Shown here piece after piece: positions 7,444-17,218 of a stretch of 64,000 nucleotides of DNA. The stretch is from Aequoribacter sp049615385. Its GTDB lineage: Bacteria; Pseudomonadota; Gammaproteobacteria; Pseudomonadales; Halieaceae. The stretch is from assembly GCF_049615385.1 (NCBI RefSeq), contig NZ_JBMZFL010000003.1; one strand, written 5' to 3'. Under the pieces are notes generated by a model. The model made no database searches, was not told the origin of the DNA, and saw only the letters and a program-made list of their open reading frames with translations. The translations under genes and the position numbers were made by a program. Within the stretch, counting starts at the first letter, position 1, and each line of letters starts with the position of its first letter.

Positions 7444-9111
7444 ATGGCGCAATACGTATACACAATGAATCGCGTGGGCAAGATTGTTCCGCCCAAACGC
7501 AAAATCCTTGAAGATATTTCTTTGTCGTTTTTCCCGGGCGCCAAAATCGGCGTGTTGGGTTTAAACGGCTCTGGTAAATCGACCCTGCTCAAAATTATGG
7601 CGGGTTTAGATACCGACATCTTAGGCGAAGCTCGCCCTCAGCCCGGTATAAAAATCGGGTACTTGCCGCAGGAACCTCAGCTCGATCCCAATAAAACCGT
7701 TCGAGGTAACGTTGAAGAGGGCGTGCAAGATGCTATTGATGCACTCGCCGCGCTGGATAAAGTGTATGCGGACTATGCCGAGCCCGATGCCGACTTCGAC
7801 GCGCTGGCGAAAAAGCAGGCGCAATTAGAGGACATTATTCAGGCGACCGACGCGCACAATATTGATCACACCCTCGAAGTGGCGGCCGATGCTTTGCGTT
7901 TGCCCGCTTGGGATGCCGACGTCACCACGTTATCCGGTGGCGAGCGTCGCCGCGTTGCACTGTGTCGCTTGCTGTTGTCTAAGCCGGACATGATTTTACT
8001 TGATGAGCCGACCAACCACTTGGATGCGGAGAGCGTTGCGTGGCTCGAGCAATTTTTGCACGACTTTCCGGGCACGGTGGTCGCTATTACTCACGATCGT
8101 TACTTCTTGGATAATGCTGCAGGCTGGATTTTAGAGCTCGACCGCGGTCGCGGCATCCCCTACGAGGGTAACTATTCGGATTGGCTTGAAGCCAAAGAAA
8201 AGCGCCTCGAGCAAGAGAAGCGTCAAGAAGCCTCGCACCAAAAAGCCATTAAGGCGGAATTGGAGTGGGTGCGCAGCAACGCTAAGGGGCGCCAAAGCAA
8301 GAGCAAGGCGCGTTTAGCGCGCTTTGATGAATTGCAGTCGCAAGAGTTTCAGACGCGCAACGAAACCAACGAAATCTACATTCCACCTGGCCCCCGTTTG
8401 GGCGACAAGGTGATTGAAGTGCGCAATCTGCGTAAAACCTTTGGCGATCGTTTGTTGTTCGATGACGTGTCCTTTGTGGTACCTAAAGGCAGTATCGTCG
8501 GCATTATCGGTGCCAACGGTATGGGTAAATCGACTTTATTCAAAATGTTGGTAGGTCTCGAACAGCCTGATGGTGGCGAAATTGAAGTGGGTGAAACCGT
8601 GCAGATTGCCTACGTTGATCAGTCACGCGACGACCTACAAGGTAACAAAACCGTCTGGGAAGAAATCTCCGACGGTTTAGACGTGATGCGCATTGGAACA
8701 TACGAGACCAATTCGCGCTCGTATGTCGGTCGCTTTAACTTTAAAGGCAGCGACCAGCAAAAGTTCGTGAAAGATTTATCGGGTGGTGAGCGCAACCGTT
8801 TGCACTTGGCTAAGTTGCTTAAGCAAGGCGCGAACGTGTTGTTACTAGACGAGCCGACCAACGACTTGGACGTCGAAACTTTGCGCGCATTAGAGGAAGC
8901 CGTGCTGGCCTTCCCCGGTAGTGCAATGGTAATTTCGCACGATCGCTGGTTCTTAGACCGAGTGGCAACCCATATTTTGGCTTACGAAGATGACGGTGGT
9001 GTGGTATTCCATGAGGGTAACTACACCGATTACGAAGAGGACCGCCAGAAGCGTTTAGGTGCTCAAGCACAGGCGCCACAACGTGTGAAATACCGTAAAT
9101 TAAAGGATTAA
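7444..9111 (+). CDS. ettA: EttA, energy-dependent translational throttle ABC-F protein
   Basis: 555 residues, the same length as E. coli EttA. Two ABC ATPase domains without membrane segments are present. The first has Walker A GLNGSGKST, signature LSGGERRRVALC and LLDEPTNHLDAESV; the second has GANGMGKST, LSGGERNRLHLA and LLDEPTNDLD. The linker between them, with the charged WVRSNAKGRQSKSKARLARFDEL, is typical of EttA. EttA binds the ribosomal E site and gates the first elongation step in response to the ADP/ATP ratio. It stands alone, with a 212-bp gap upstream. Confidence 0.95.
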   Translation: MAQYVYTMNRVGKIVPPKRKILEDISLSFFPGAKIGVLGLNGSGKSTLLKIMAGLDTDILGEARPQPGIKIGYLPQEPQLDPNKTVRGNVEEGVQDAIDALAALDKVYADYAEPDADFDALAKKQAQLEDIIQATDAHNIDHTLEVAADALRLPAWDADVTTLSGGERRRVALCRLLLSKPDMILLDEPTNHLDAESVAWLEQFLHDFPGTVVAITHDRYFLDNAAGWILELDRGRGIPYEGNYSDWLEAKEKRLEQEKRQEASHQKAIKAELEWVRSNAKGRQSKSKARLARFDELQSQEFQTRNETNEIYIPPGPRLGDKVIEVRNLRKTFGDRLLFDDVSFVVPKGSIVGIIGANGMGKSTLFKMLVGLEQPDGGEIEVGETVQIAYVDQSRDDLQGNKTVWEEISDGLDVMRIGTYETNSRSYVGRFNFKGSDQQKFVKDLSGGERNRLHLAKLLKQGANVLLLDEPTNDLDVETLRALEEAVLAFPGSAMVISHDRWFLDRVATHILAYEDDGGVVFHEGNYTDYEEDRQKRLGAQAQAPQRVKYRKLKD

Positions 9112-9214
9112 ACCTACCCAAACTGGGTGAGTTTGCGGTAGATGCCGTAATTTAGCATTGCGGTCATGGCTTGGCTGTTGCAATATTAAATGAAACAGAT
9201 TGTCGGAGCTAAAC

Positions 9215-9571
9215 ATGACCGAGCATGAATCAGATCGTCGCCGCTATACGCGTGTACCGATTGAGTTGCCCGTAGAAATTCGCCAAGGTGCATCGGTCTG
9301 GCATCGCACCTTGGTGAACCTGTCGCTGACGGGCCTAGCCATTGATGAGCCACCAAATTTCGATGCTCAGTACAACGAGCCCTTCACCATCGGGCTAGAG
9401 ACTGAGCAAGGCAACCTCGAGTTGCACGCCTATCTTCAGCATGCAGGTCGATCGCAGCTAGGCTTTGCGATCGAGCATCTCGATCCTGCAACGCTTGAGG
9501 CCGTGCGTGCTTTGATGGAACCGAAAATCGACAATCCAGCAATTTTGGATGAAGAGGTGCGTACGCTCTGA
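9215..9571 (+). CDS. PilZ-domain protein (cyclic di-GMP receptor)
   Basis: A 118-residue single PilZ domain. The first c-di-GMP motif RxxxR is seen in RRRYTRVPIELP near residue 10, and the second appears as NLSLTGL, matching (D/N)xSxxG. Both binding motifs are intact, so ligand binding is likely. The ATG was chosen because ggag lies six bases before it; an upstream in-frame TTG has no such site. The gene is monocistronic and its output target is not visible. The window also encodes a c-di-GMP receptor of LapD type far to the right. Confidence 0.85.
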   Translation: MTEHESDRRRYTRVPIELPVEIRQGASVWHRTLVNLSLTGLAIDEPPNFDAQYNEPFTIGLETEQGNLELHAYLQHAGRSQLGFAIEHLDPATLEAVRALMEPKIDNPAILDEEVRTL

Positions 9572-9680
9572 TCGTGCTTTCAGCATTACAGCGTTGCACT
9601 TAGGTATTTGCATAAGCCAATCAGACGTTTACCCTGAAGTTTTTTTCGCGCATGGTAGCTCTCAAAAAAGGAGAGCTTCT

Positions 9681-11192
9681 ATGCCACTATCTCGCCGTTC
9701 ATTTTTAAATTTAAGTGTTGGTGCTGCCACCATGGCGGCAAGTTCCTCCAGCCTGAGCTGGGCTAGCCGTACCCCTATTAGTTTGAGTGATTACCGCGCG
9801 TTAGATGCGTTGGCTTTAGCCGAAGGCATTCGGCGTAAAGACTTTAGCGCAGCGGAAGTGTTGGAAACGGCGATTGCTCGCGCGGAAGCGATTAACCCCA
9901 TCATTAATGCCATTGTCGAGCCGCTATATGATTACGCGCGCGATCAAATCAAGCAGGGCTTACCCGAAGGGCCGTTCGCGGGTGTCCCCTTTTTGTTGAA
10001 AGACTTGGGTTTAATGCTCGAAGGCACCAAAACCACCGAAGGCTCACGCTTTTTTAAGGACCAGGTCGCTTCTTACACCGACACTATGGTACAGCGTTAT
10101 CTCAATGCTGGGTTTTTGATGATGGGAAAAAGTGCCAGCCCTGAGTTTGGGGGCACGGCTACGACGGAATCACTTTTGTTTGGTGATACACGCAACCCAT
10201 GGGATTTAACAAAGACGACGGGTGGCTCATCTGGCGGGTCTGCGGCCGCAGTGGCTGCGGGTATCCTACCTTTGGCAAACGCGACCGATGGGGGTGGCTC
10301 TATTCGAATACCGGCCTCGTGTTGCGGTTTGTTTGGTATGAAACCCAGCCGTGCGCGCACTCCTCGAGGGCCCAACGCGATACACTCATGGATGAGCGTT
10401 ACCCACTGCGTATCTCGGTCGGTCCGCGACAGCGCGGCGTTGTTAGATGCAACGGCGGGCCCCGAAGCAGGTGCGGCTGGCGGGCCACAAAAGCCACAGC
10501 AGTCTTTTTTGCAATCGGTCGCGACCGCGCCTGAACCGTTGCGCATTGGTTTAGTCACTAAGCCCGTATCACAAACGCCCGTGCACTCCGAGTGCCTCGC
10601 TGCAGTCATGCACACCGCGAAATTATGCGAGAGTCTAGGGCATATTGTGGAAGAGGTGGACATGGGTATCGACCCTCGAACGTTCTTTGGGTCTACTGGG
10701 CAAATTATGGCGGCAGGGACGGTAACTCGCGTTAAAGCGGGTGAGCTTTTGATGGGGCGTAAAGTCACCGAAGATGATCTAGAGCCCTTGATTTGGCAGC
10801 GTTATCAAGCGGCTTTGGACAATAAGGCGTCGGACTACCACGAGGCGGTTCAGACCATTCATCGCATCGGTCGAAACGTGAGCAACTTGCACGAACGCTT
10901 CGATGTCCTTCTATCATCCACGCTTGCAAATCCACCTTTGAATTTGGGTAAGCTCGCTTTAACACGCATGGACAAGGGCTACGAAATGGATGTCGTGAGC
11001 TACTCGGCGTTTACTATGCTGTTTAATGCCACAGGCGCGCCTGCAATGTCGGTGCCTTTGTATTGGACCGAGGCGGGCTTGCCCATTGGCACCATGTTCG
11101 CTGCCGATTTCGGTAACGAGGGTTTGTTGTATTCACTTGCCGGCCAGCTCGAGCAGGCACAGCCCTGGTTTCATAAGGTGCCTACGATTTAA
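9681..11192 (+). CDS. Tat-exported amidase-signature hydrolase
   Basis: A 503-residue amidase-signature enzyme with the Ser-cisSer-Lys triad in place: K107 in FLLKDLG, S183 in TGGSSGGSAAA and S207 in DGGGSIRIPA. The N-terminus MPLSRRSFLNLSVGAATMA is a twin-arginine signal, so the folded enzyme is probably exported to the periplasm. The start was placed at the ATG behind aaaaggagagcttct. Members hydrolyse a wide range of carboxamides; the substrate is unknown. It stands upstream of an amidohydrolase and a TonB receptor in the same direction, which supports a role in breaking down an imported or periplasmic amide. Confidence 0.9.
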   Translation: MPLSRRSFLNLSVGAATMAASSSSLSWASRTPISLSDYRALDALALAEGIRRKDFSAAEVLETAIARAEAINPIINAIVEPLYDYARDQIKQGLPEGPFAGVPFLLKDLGLMLEGTKTTEGSRFFKDQVASYTDTMVQRYLNAGFLMMGKSASPEFGGTATTESLLFGDTRNPWDLTKTTGGSSGGSAAAVAAGILPLANATDGGGSIRIPASCCGLFGMKPSRARTPRGPNAIHSWMSVTHCVSRSVRDSAALLDATAGPEAGAAGGPQKPQQSFLQSVATAPEPLRIGLVTKPVSQTPVHSECLAAVMHTAKLCESLGHIVEEVDMGIDPRTFFGSTGQIMAAGTVTRVKAGELLMGRKVTEDDLEPLIWQRYQAALDNKASDYHEAVQTIHRIGRNVSNLHERFDVLLSSTLANPPLNLGKLALTRMDKGYEMDVVSYSAFTMLFNATGAPAMSVPLYWTEAGLPIGTMFAADFGNEGLLYSLAGQLEQAQPWFHKVPTI

Positions 11193-11258
11193 TTGACAAC
11201 CTCGCGGTGCTTTAGCACTCTTGCTGAACAGCGTTAGGTAAATAATAAGAGGTCAGTA

Positions 11259-13007
11259 ATGTACGATTTAGTGGTTCGTGGTGGTACGGTGGTCGACGGT
11301 AATGGTGGTAGTCCGCGGCAGGCCGATGTGGCGGTGCAAGGCGATAAGATCGTTGCTGTCGGGCAAGGACTCGATCGCGGGGTCCAAGAAATCGATGCCA
11401 CCGGCAAAATAGTCACCCCGGGTTTTGTTGACATCCACACGCATTACGACGGTCAAGCGACGTGGGATCAAGAGATGGCGCCCTCATCGTGGCACGGTGT
11501 CACCACCGTTGTTATGGGTAACTGCGGTGTAGGCTTTGCACCTGCCGAACCTTCTCGACACGAATGGCTTATAGGTTTAATGGAAGGCGTTGAGGATATT
11601 CCCGGGTCGGCGTTGGCTGAGGGCATGAGCTGGAACTGGGAGACTTTTCCCGAATATATGGATGCACTCGAGGCTTTGCCTCGCACCATCGACGTGGCCG
11701 CGCAAGTGCCACACGGCTCTGTGCGTGCTTACGTGATGGGCGATCGCGGTGCTCGGAACGAGGCCCCTACCGAAACTGATATAGCGCGTATGGCTGCCAT
11801 TGTTGAAGACGGGCTAAAAGCTGGAGCGCTGGGCTTTTCGACGTCGCGTACAGTGCTGCACAAGTCCATAGAAAAAGAATTGGTGCCAGGTACCACTGCA
11901 ACTAAAGAAGAGCTTTTAGCCATTGGTGCAGCCATGGGACGCGTTGGCCACGGGGTGTTTGAATTGTCCAGCGATTTGGTGCCCGAGTGGGATGAGTTTG
12001 GCTGGATGGGTAAATTAAGTCGGGAATATGGTGTGCCGGTCACCTACACCGCGCTGCAATCGCCTATTAAAGCTATGCCCTTTGATGACATGCTGAAGAA
12101 TATGCGGGAAGAAAACGCCAAAGGCGCTAACATTTTGGCGCAGGTGTCGATGCGGGCCACGGGTTTGATTCTAGGCTTTCAGGCCAGTTTGCACCCGTTT
12201 ACCGCGAAAGCGAGCTGGATGGCGATTGCTCACAAACCTTGGGAAGAGCAATGGACGGCCCTGAATGACCCAGAATTTCGCGCTCGGCTCATTGCCGAAC
12301 CCAATGAAATATTGGATCCCGATTTACAAATTATTATCGAGATGATGTCGTCTGCATTCAACATGCTGTACGCCATGGGGCCGGGTTTTAACTACGAGCC
12401 TACCGCTGAAGAGTCGATCGAATCACTGGCCAGCGCTGCGGGTGTAGCGCCGGCAGAATACGCATATGATTTGTTGCTGAAGAATGAAGGCACAGGGTTT
12501 ATTTATTTCCCTTTGCTGAACTGGGCTGATGGTAACTACAATTTCTTAGAGGACCCTTTGCATTCAGATGATTGCGTAAACTCCTTGTCTGATGGCGGTG
12601 CCCACTGCGGTACGATCTGCGATGCCGCGGCCTCCACCTACATGCTACAGCACTGGGTGCGCGATCGTCAGGGGCGGCGTCTGTCGTTGGAGTATGCGAT
12701 ACAGCGTCAGTGCCGAGACACGGCGAGCCTTTATGGTCTTAATGACCGTGGTGTTATCGAGTCTGGCTATTTAGCCGATTTAAACATCATTGATCTGGAT
12801 GCAATCAAGTTGGGTGAACCTTGGGTTGCCGCCGACTTACCCGCCGGCGGTAAACGATTGTTGCAACAAGCGGACGGCTACGTCGCTACCATTAAGTCGG
12901 GCGTGGTGACGTTTAAAGATGGGATCATGCAGGGTCCAACGCCGGGTGGTTTGATCCGCGGGCCACAAGCCCTCCAGAATTCTGAGCTAAATTCGGTGTC
13001 TGCTTAG
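11259..13007 (+). CDS. N-acyl-D-amino-acid deacylase-like amidohydrolase
   Basis: A 582-residue member of the D-aminoacylase/amidohydrolase group. It opens with the beta-sandwich MYDLVVRGGTVVDGNGG, followed by the metal-binding HxH (H60, H62) in GFVDIHTHYDGQATWD and the typical SWHGVTTVVMGNCGVGFAP. The end, GYLADLNIIDLD and GGLIRGPQ, matches the family. Known members remove acyl groups from N-acyl-D-amino acids, but many in oligotrophic and sterol- or aromatic-degrading bacteria have unknown substrates. There is no signal peptide, so it is cytoplasmic. It lies 66 bp after the Tat amidase gene and probably shares its transcript. Confidence 0.85.
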   Translation: MYDLVVRGGTVVDGNGGSPRQADVAVQGDKIVAVGQGLDRGVQEIDATGKIVTPGFVDIHTHYDGQATWDQEMAPSSWHGVTTVVMGNCGVGFAPAEPSRHEWLIGLMEGVEDIPGSALAEGMSWNWETFPEYMDALEALPRTIDVAAQVPHGSVRAYVMGDRGARNEAPTETDIARMAAIVEDGLKAGALGFSTSRTVLHKSIEKELVPGTTATKEELLAIGAAMGRVGHGVFELSSDLVPEWDEFGWMGKLSREYGVPVTYTALQSPIKAMPFDDMLKNMREENAKGANILAQVSMRATGLILGFQASLHPFTAKASWMAIAHKPWEEQWTALNDPEFRARLIAEPNEILDPDLQIIIEMMSSAFNMLYAMGPGFNYEPTAEESIESLASAAGVAPAEYAYDLLLKNEGTGFIYFPLLNWADGNYNFLEDPLHSDDCVNSLSDGGAHCGTICDAAASTYMLQHWVRDRQGRRLSLEYAIQRQCRDTASLYGLNDRGVIESGYLADLNIIDLDAIKLGEPWVAADLPAGGKRLLQQADGYVATIKSGVVTFKDGIMQGPTPGGLIRGPQALQNSELNSVSA

Positions 13008-13149
13008 GCCGATTCATGCATTTAACGCGGCGCACACACGAGCGTGTGGCGCTGCGCATTTCTTATCTTCATTGACTATCTGGTGGGTCGGAACCGGCAG
13101 TGTTGGTTTGCTGTCTCGTTAACGTAACGAAATTCTGTCATTTGTACTC

Positions 13150-13206
13150 TTGACACTTCAACAAATGTTGAATTAATGTGTTCCATAGTTTCAACAACTG
13201 TTGAAA
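13150..13206 (+). promoter_or_regulatory. Promoter with two palindromic operators, TonB receptor 2
   Basis: A perfect -35 TTGACA (13150-13155) and a -10 ATTAAT (13172-13177) are 16 bp apart. A palindrome, TTCAACAAATGTTGAA (13157-13172), fills the spacer. A second, TTTCAACAACTGTTGAAA (13189-13206), covers the likely transcription start. The centres are 33 bp apart, about three helical turns, so both face the same side of the helix. This is the layout of a repressed, inducible promoter. The TetR protein encoded at 22640 is a possible regulator but nothing proves it. Confidence 0.65.
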
Positions 13207-13240
13207 GCGAACCATAAACATAACGAGTGAGGATGGAGTC

Positions 13241-15532
13241 ATGAACACGCGAATGAAGTTGTCTGCCTTGGCGACAGCGGTGACCTTGGCGGTTACTGGT
13301 CAGGTTGCCAGCGCACAGAACACCGCAGAGAAAAAGCGTCAAGCAACCCTTGAAGTGGTTGAAGTTACGGCCCGACGCACCACCGAGAACCTACAGGAAG
13401 TGCCAGTATCAGTGACCTCATTGGGAGCTGAAGCTTTAAGCAATGCAGGCGTTTCGGTCCTTACTGAAGTCCAGCAGTTCTCGCCTAACACTACCTTGCA
13501 GAACAGTCGTGGTACCAACTCGACTCTGACTGCGTTTATTCGTGGTGTCGGTCAGCAAGATCCGTTGTGGGGCTATGAGCCCGGCGTAGGCATCTACATC
13601 GATGACGTTTACATGGCGCGCCCTCAAGGTGCAGTGCTGGATTTGTTAAACGTTGAGCGTATCGAAGTGCTGCGCGGCCCTCAGGGTACACTCTACGGCA
13701 AAAACACCATTGGTGGCGCGGTGAAATACGTGACTAAGCGTATGTCGGGTGACGCTAACGCACAGGTGGATGTGACGGTGGGCTCTTACGGTCAGCAGGA
13801 CTTAAAACTGACTGCAGAACTGCCTTTAGTCAAAGACAAAGCGTATTTGGGCTTGGGCTACGCGGATCTGTCACGCGACGGCTTTGGCGAATACTTGATC
13901 ATCGCCGATAGCATGGGTTACCAAGACCCTGAAAACTACAACAAAGACCTTACCGCGATGCGCGCAACTTTAGAGTTAACGCCAACGGATAACTTATTCA
14001 TACAGCTTGCCTATGATCAAACTGAGGACGACTCCAACGCTAAAGGTGGCTATCGTTTGTTGCCAAGCTTGTTGACCAATGCACCTGTTCCCGGCTCGGT
14101 CTTTGATTCTTACACCTCGATGCCTACCGATAACTATGTCGAGCTTAAAGGCTTTAGTTTAACGGCGGAATGGAATGTATCAGATGAGCTAACCGTCAAG
14201 TACATTGGCGCGTCGCGCGAGAGCTACTCCGATACCAACATCGACTTCGATAACACGCCTCTCGATATTTTTGACGTACCGGCGTTCTATGACGATGAAA
14301 ACACCAGCCACGAATTGCAGTTTAGTTACGCCAAAGAGGGCTACTCGGTCGTAGGCGGTATTTACAACTACGACGGCGAGTCGTGCGGTCACTTCGATGC
14401 GATTCTTGGATTTCTTGGACGCGCTGCCTTTGGTGTTCCAGGTTTAACTCGTGAAGTCACGGGTTGTAATAACAGTAAGTCTACTGCGGTCTACGCACAG
14501 AGCTCGATCGATCTGAGCGATCAATGGTCGGTCACAATTGGAGCGCGTTATACCGAGGAAGAGAAAGACGCGTTTGTGAAGAATGGCTTGAACTTTAGTA
14601 ACGTCTATCCTCGCAGTGGTTGGGTTCCGGGTTATGTGCGTCCAGATACAGCGGTATTCCCACAGGTGTTGGGTCGCGATACCAATGGCGACGGCGTGCT
14701 CGATGCGCCCAAGTCTGAAAAGTGGGATCGTGTAACACCGCGCGTTGGCATCGAGTACCAGATGGACGACCAGACCATGATTTACGCCAGTTACGGTCAG
14801 GGCTTTAAGTCGGGTACCTTTAACCCTCGAGCAACAATTAACGAGGTTGCGGCGGACCCCGAAATTGTAGATTCGCTCGAAATCGGTATTAAGAAAGACT
14901 GGGGTGCATCGTTGCGTACTAACGTAACCGCATTCACCATTGATCACCAAGATCGTCAGTACATCACGGTAACCCCTGATCCCAACGATCCTGCAGCTTT
15001 GAACCAAAATTTGGGTAACATCAAAGGTTCAACGGTCGATGGTTTAGAAGCAGAGATCGTATGGGCTGCCAGCGACGCGTTGAGTGTAGATGTGGCCTTA
15101 GGTGTTTTAGATGGCAAAATCGAGAATGATCCAACCATCGCGGCGCCTCTGGTTGGCTTGTCGAATACGCCAGATTACACCTTAAACGTGGGCGCGACCT
15201 ACTACTTTGATACCGCCATGGGGAACTTTACCGCACGCGCTAACTACTACTACCGCGATGACTACATCTTGTTCGAAGATTCCGATCTGTTAGCGCAAGA
15301 CGGTTACGGTATGGTGAATCTGGGGCTGACCTGGGAAAGCTTGAGCGGTGATGTCTACGGTGGTCTGTACGTCAAGAACGCAACGGATGAGGAGTACATG
15401 GTCGGTGGCTATAACTTCGTGGGTGTTGCGGCCGATGGCAGCTATTTGCCAGGCTTAGGTGGTGACCAGACGCTCATCAGCTACTACGGCGACCCGCGCA
15501 CCGTGCATTTGAACTTCGGCTACCGCTTCTAA
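13241..15532 (+). CDS. TonB-dependent outer-membrane receptor
   Basis: A 763-residue receptor with a signal peptide (cut near QVASAQ, residue 26), a TonB box LEVVEVTA at 37-44, a plug domain (QEVPVSVTSLGAEAL, IRGVGQQDP, VERIEVLRGPQGTLYGKNTIGGAV) and a barrel ending HLNFGYRF. It belongs to the broad group common in Sphingomonads and OM60-type bacteria, often found beside catabolic genes for hydrophobic or aromatic compounds. The neighbours (amidase, amidohydrolase, CoA ligase, acyl-CoA dehydrogenases) suggest uptake of an organic carbon source. Its own promoter with twin palindromes indicates substrate-dependent expression. Confidence 0.92.
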   Translation: MNTRMKLSALATAVTLAVTGQVASAQNTAEKKRQATLEVVEVTARRTTENLQEVPVSVTSLGAEALSNAGVSVLTEVQQFSPNTTLQNSRGTNSTLTAFIRGVGQQDPLWGYEPGVGIYIDDVYMARPQGAVLDLLNVERIEVLRGPQGTLYGKNTIGGAVKYVTKRMSGDANAQVDVTVGSYGQQDLKLTAELPLVKDKAYLGLGYADLSRDGFGEYLIIADSMGYQDPENYNKDLTAMRATLELTPTDNLFIQLAYDQTEDDSNAKGGYRLLPSLLTNAPVPGSVFDSYTSMPTDNYVELKGFSLTAEWNVSDELTVKYIGASRESYSDTNIDFDNTPLDIFDVPAFYDDENTSHELQFSYAKEGYSVVGGIYNYDGESCGHFDAILGFLGRAAFGVPGLTREVTGCNNSKSTAVYAQSSIDLSDQWSVTIGARYTEEEKDAFVKNGLNFSNVYPRSGWVPGYVRPDTAVFPQVLGRDTNGDGVLDAPKSEKWDRVTPRVGIEYQMDDQTMIYASYGQGFKSGTFNPRATINEVAADPEIVDSLEIGIKKDWGASLRTNVTAFTIDHQDRQYITVTPDPNDPAALNQNLGNIKGSTVDGLEAEIVWAASDALSVDVALGVLDGKIENDPTIAAPLVGLSNTPDYTLNVGATYYFDTAMGNFTARANYYYRDDYILFEDSDLLAQDGYGMVNLGLTWESLSGDVYGGLYVKNATDEEYMVGGYNFVGVAADGSYLPGLGGDQTLISYYGDPRTVHLNFGYRF

Positions 15533-15556
15533 TCAGCCGGTATCTCAAGTGACGAG

Positions 15557-15582
15557 GCCTGAGGAGCGTTCGTTCCTCAGGC
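15557..15582 (+). terminator. Hairpin after TonB receptor 2
   Basis: A perfect 9-bp stem, gcctgagga (15557-15565) and tcctcaggc (15574-15582), sits 24 bp after the receptor stop. No T-run follows, so it may be a weak terminator or a 3'-end stabiliser that reduces expression of the CoA ligase downstream. Confidence 0.5.
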
Positions 15583-15606
15583 ATATTCCAAACATAGAGG
15601 TGTTAT

Positions 15607-17178
15607 ATGTTTCGGGGATTTGAATCTCCCAGTCCTTTGCTACCTGAAATTTTTGCCTTGCACGGTAAATGGCAGGTTGGCAAACCCGCTCTGATCGCGG
15701 GAGAGCTGCGAGAAACATGGCCAGAGATGATGTGCTCGACGCATCGATTCGCCAACGCGTTGATCCGCTCGGGTGTACAGGTGGGAGACGCTGTGGGCAT
15801 CGTCATGAGTAACGGTGCAGAAATGGTGCACGCCTTGCTCGGGTGTATGAGTGCAGGTGCCGTGTCGGTGCCTATTAACCTTTCCGTGAGCGACGATGCG
15901 CTAGTTAACATGCTCATCGATGCGAAGACCGTGGCTTTGATGGTTACCGGCGATCAGTTCGAGCGCGTGGTGCGGTTAAAAGAGCGTTTGTCACCAAGTT
16001 TGTCTGTGTGCGTTACGACAGGCACGGAGTCGCTAGACAGCTGGACGCTATGGGCTGATTTTGTGAGCAAGGCCGCTGACACAGCACCCAACGTTAACAT
16101 CGAAGACGATGCCATACTCAATGTGATTTACTCCTCCGGGACCACAGGCGTGCCCAAGGGAATTGTACATACACACCGCGGCCGTCGAGACTGGGCGTAC
16201 GATTTAGCTATCGCACTTCGATATCACGGGGCGGCGAAAAGTCTATTCACCATCGGTTTGTACTCGAATATTTCCTGGGTATCGATGCTGGCGACTTTGT
16301 TGGCCGGCGGTACGCTGGTGGTGCACGACAAATTTGACGAAGCAGCTTTTTTGGACACGGTCGAGAATGAGCGCATCACGCACACGGCCATGGTGCCCAT
16401 TCAGTTTCAGCGAGTGACAGATTTGCAACTGGCTGAACCGCGCGATGTCAGCTCAATGACGGCGATGATGAGCGCCGGTTCGCCTTTGCGTGAGCCGCTA
16501 AAGCGAAGGATTTTTCAGGCCTTCCCCTGCGGTATTATCGAGCTGTACGGTTTGACCGAGGGTATTATTACGACTCTGGATCCAGAAGATGCAGAGGGAC
16601 GCTGGTCCTCAGTGGGAAGGCCTTTAATTGGTACCGACATTGCAATTATCAGCGATGAAGATCAGGTCGTACCTGCAGGTGTGTCAGGGGAAATCGTCTC
16701 GCGCGGCCGAATCACCATGCCAGGCTATCTCAACCGCGCGGAAGCCAGCCAAGAATCTGAATTTATCGATGTCAATGGTCAGCAATGGCTGCGTTCGGGT
16801 GATACCGGGCAGTTGGATGACGAAGGTTTTTTGTACATCGTTGATCGCAAAAAAGACATGATCTTGTCGGGCGGGCAAAACATCTACCCGCAGGATATCG
16901 AGGCGGTCGTTGCGCTTCACGATAGGGTGTATGACGTGGCGGTCATTGGTGCGCCCAGCGAGCGCTGGGGAGAAACGCCGATCGCTTTAGTGGTGCCAGC
17001 GCCTGGTGTCACGGTGTGTGATGACTGCCGTGCGGCAATACGCGGGTTTGCCAACGAGCGCTTGGGTAAACAGCAACGTATTGCCGACGTGGTTGTAGTG
17101 GATGAGTTACCGCGCAACCCCAATGGCAAAATTCTTAAGCGCGAGCTACGCGAGCAATTCAAGCACTTGTCTTACTGA
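15607..17178 (+). CDS. Acyl-CoA synthetase (AMP-forming)
   Basis: A 523-residue adenylate-forming ligase that activates a carboxylic acid with ATP and CoA. The motifs are intact: P-loop IYSSGTTGVPKGI, A5-type ELYGLTEG, A8 DRKKDMILSGGQNIYPQDIE and the catalytic lysine in PRNPNGKILKREL. The substrate is not predictable; the likely range is medium to long or ring-bearing acids. It follows a TonB receptor by 75 bp and is convergent with an acyltransferase gene, with a terminator between them. A second ligase of the same superfamily lies at 23283. Confidence 0.9.
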   Translation: MFRGFESPSPLLPEIFALHGKWQVGKPALIAGELRETWPEMMCSTHRFANALIRSGVQVGDAVGIVMSNGAEMVHALLGCMSAGAVSVPINLSVSDDALVNMLIDAKTVALMVTGDQFERVVRLKERLSPSLSVCVTTGTESLDSWTLWADFVSKAADTAPNVNIEDDAILNVIYSSGTTGVPKGIVHTHRGRRDWAYDLAIALRYHGAAKSLFTIGLYSNISWVSMLATLLAGGTLVVHDKFDEAAFLDTVENERITHTAMVPIQFQRVTDLQLAEPRDVSSMTAMMSAGSPLREPLKRRIFQAFPCGIIELYGLTEGIITTLDPEDAEGRWSSVGRPLIGTDIAIISDEDQVVPAGVSGEIVSRGRITMPGYLNRAEASQESEFIDVNGQQWLRSGDTGQLDDEGFLYIVDRKKDMILSGGQNIYPQDIEAVVALHDRVYDVAVIGAPSERWGETPIALVVPAPGVTVCDDCRAAIRGFANERLGKQQRIADVVVVDELPRNPNGKILKRELREQFKHLSY

Positions 17179-17194
17179 CAGGTCCATTCCTATA

Positions 17195-17218
17195 CCGAGC
17201 CCTTGGCTCGGTTTTTTT
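17195..17218 (+). terminator. Rho-independent terminator, convergent pair
   Basis: Stem ccgagcc (17195-17201), loop ctt, ggctcgg (17205-17211), then seven T residues. It ends the CoA-ligase transcript and its T-run touches the stop codon of the convergent acyltransferase gene. Confidence 0.92.
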
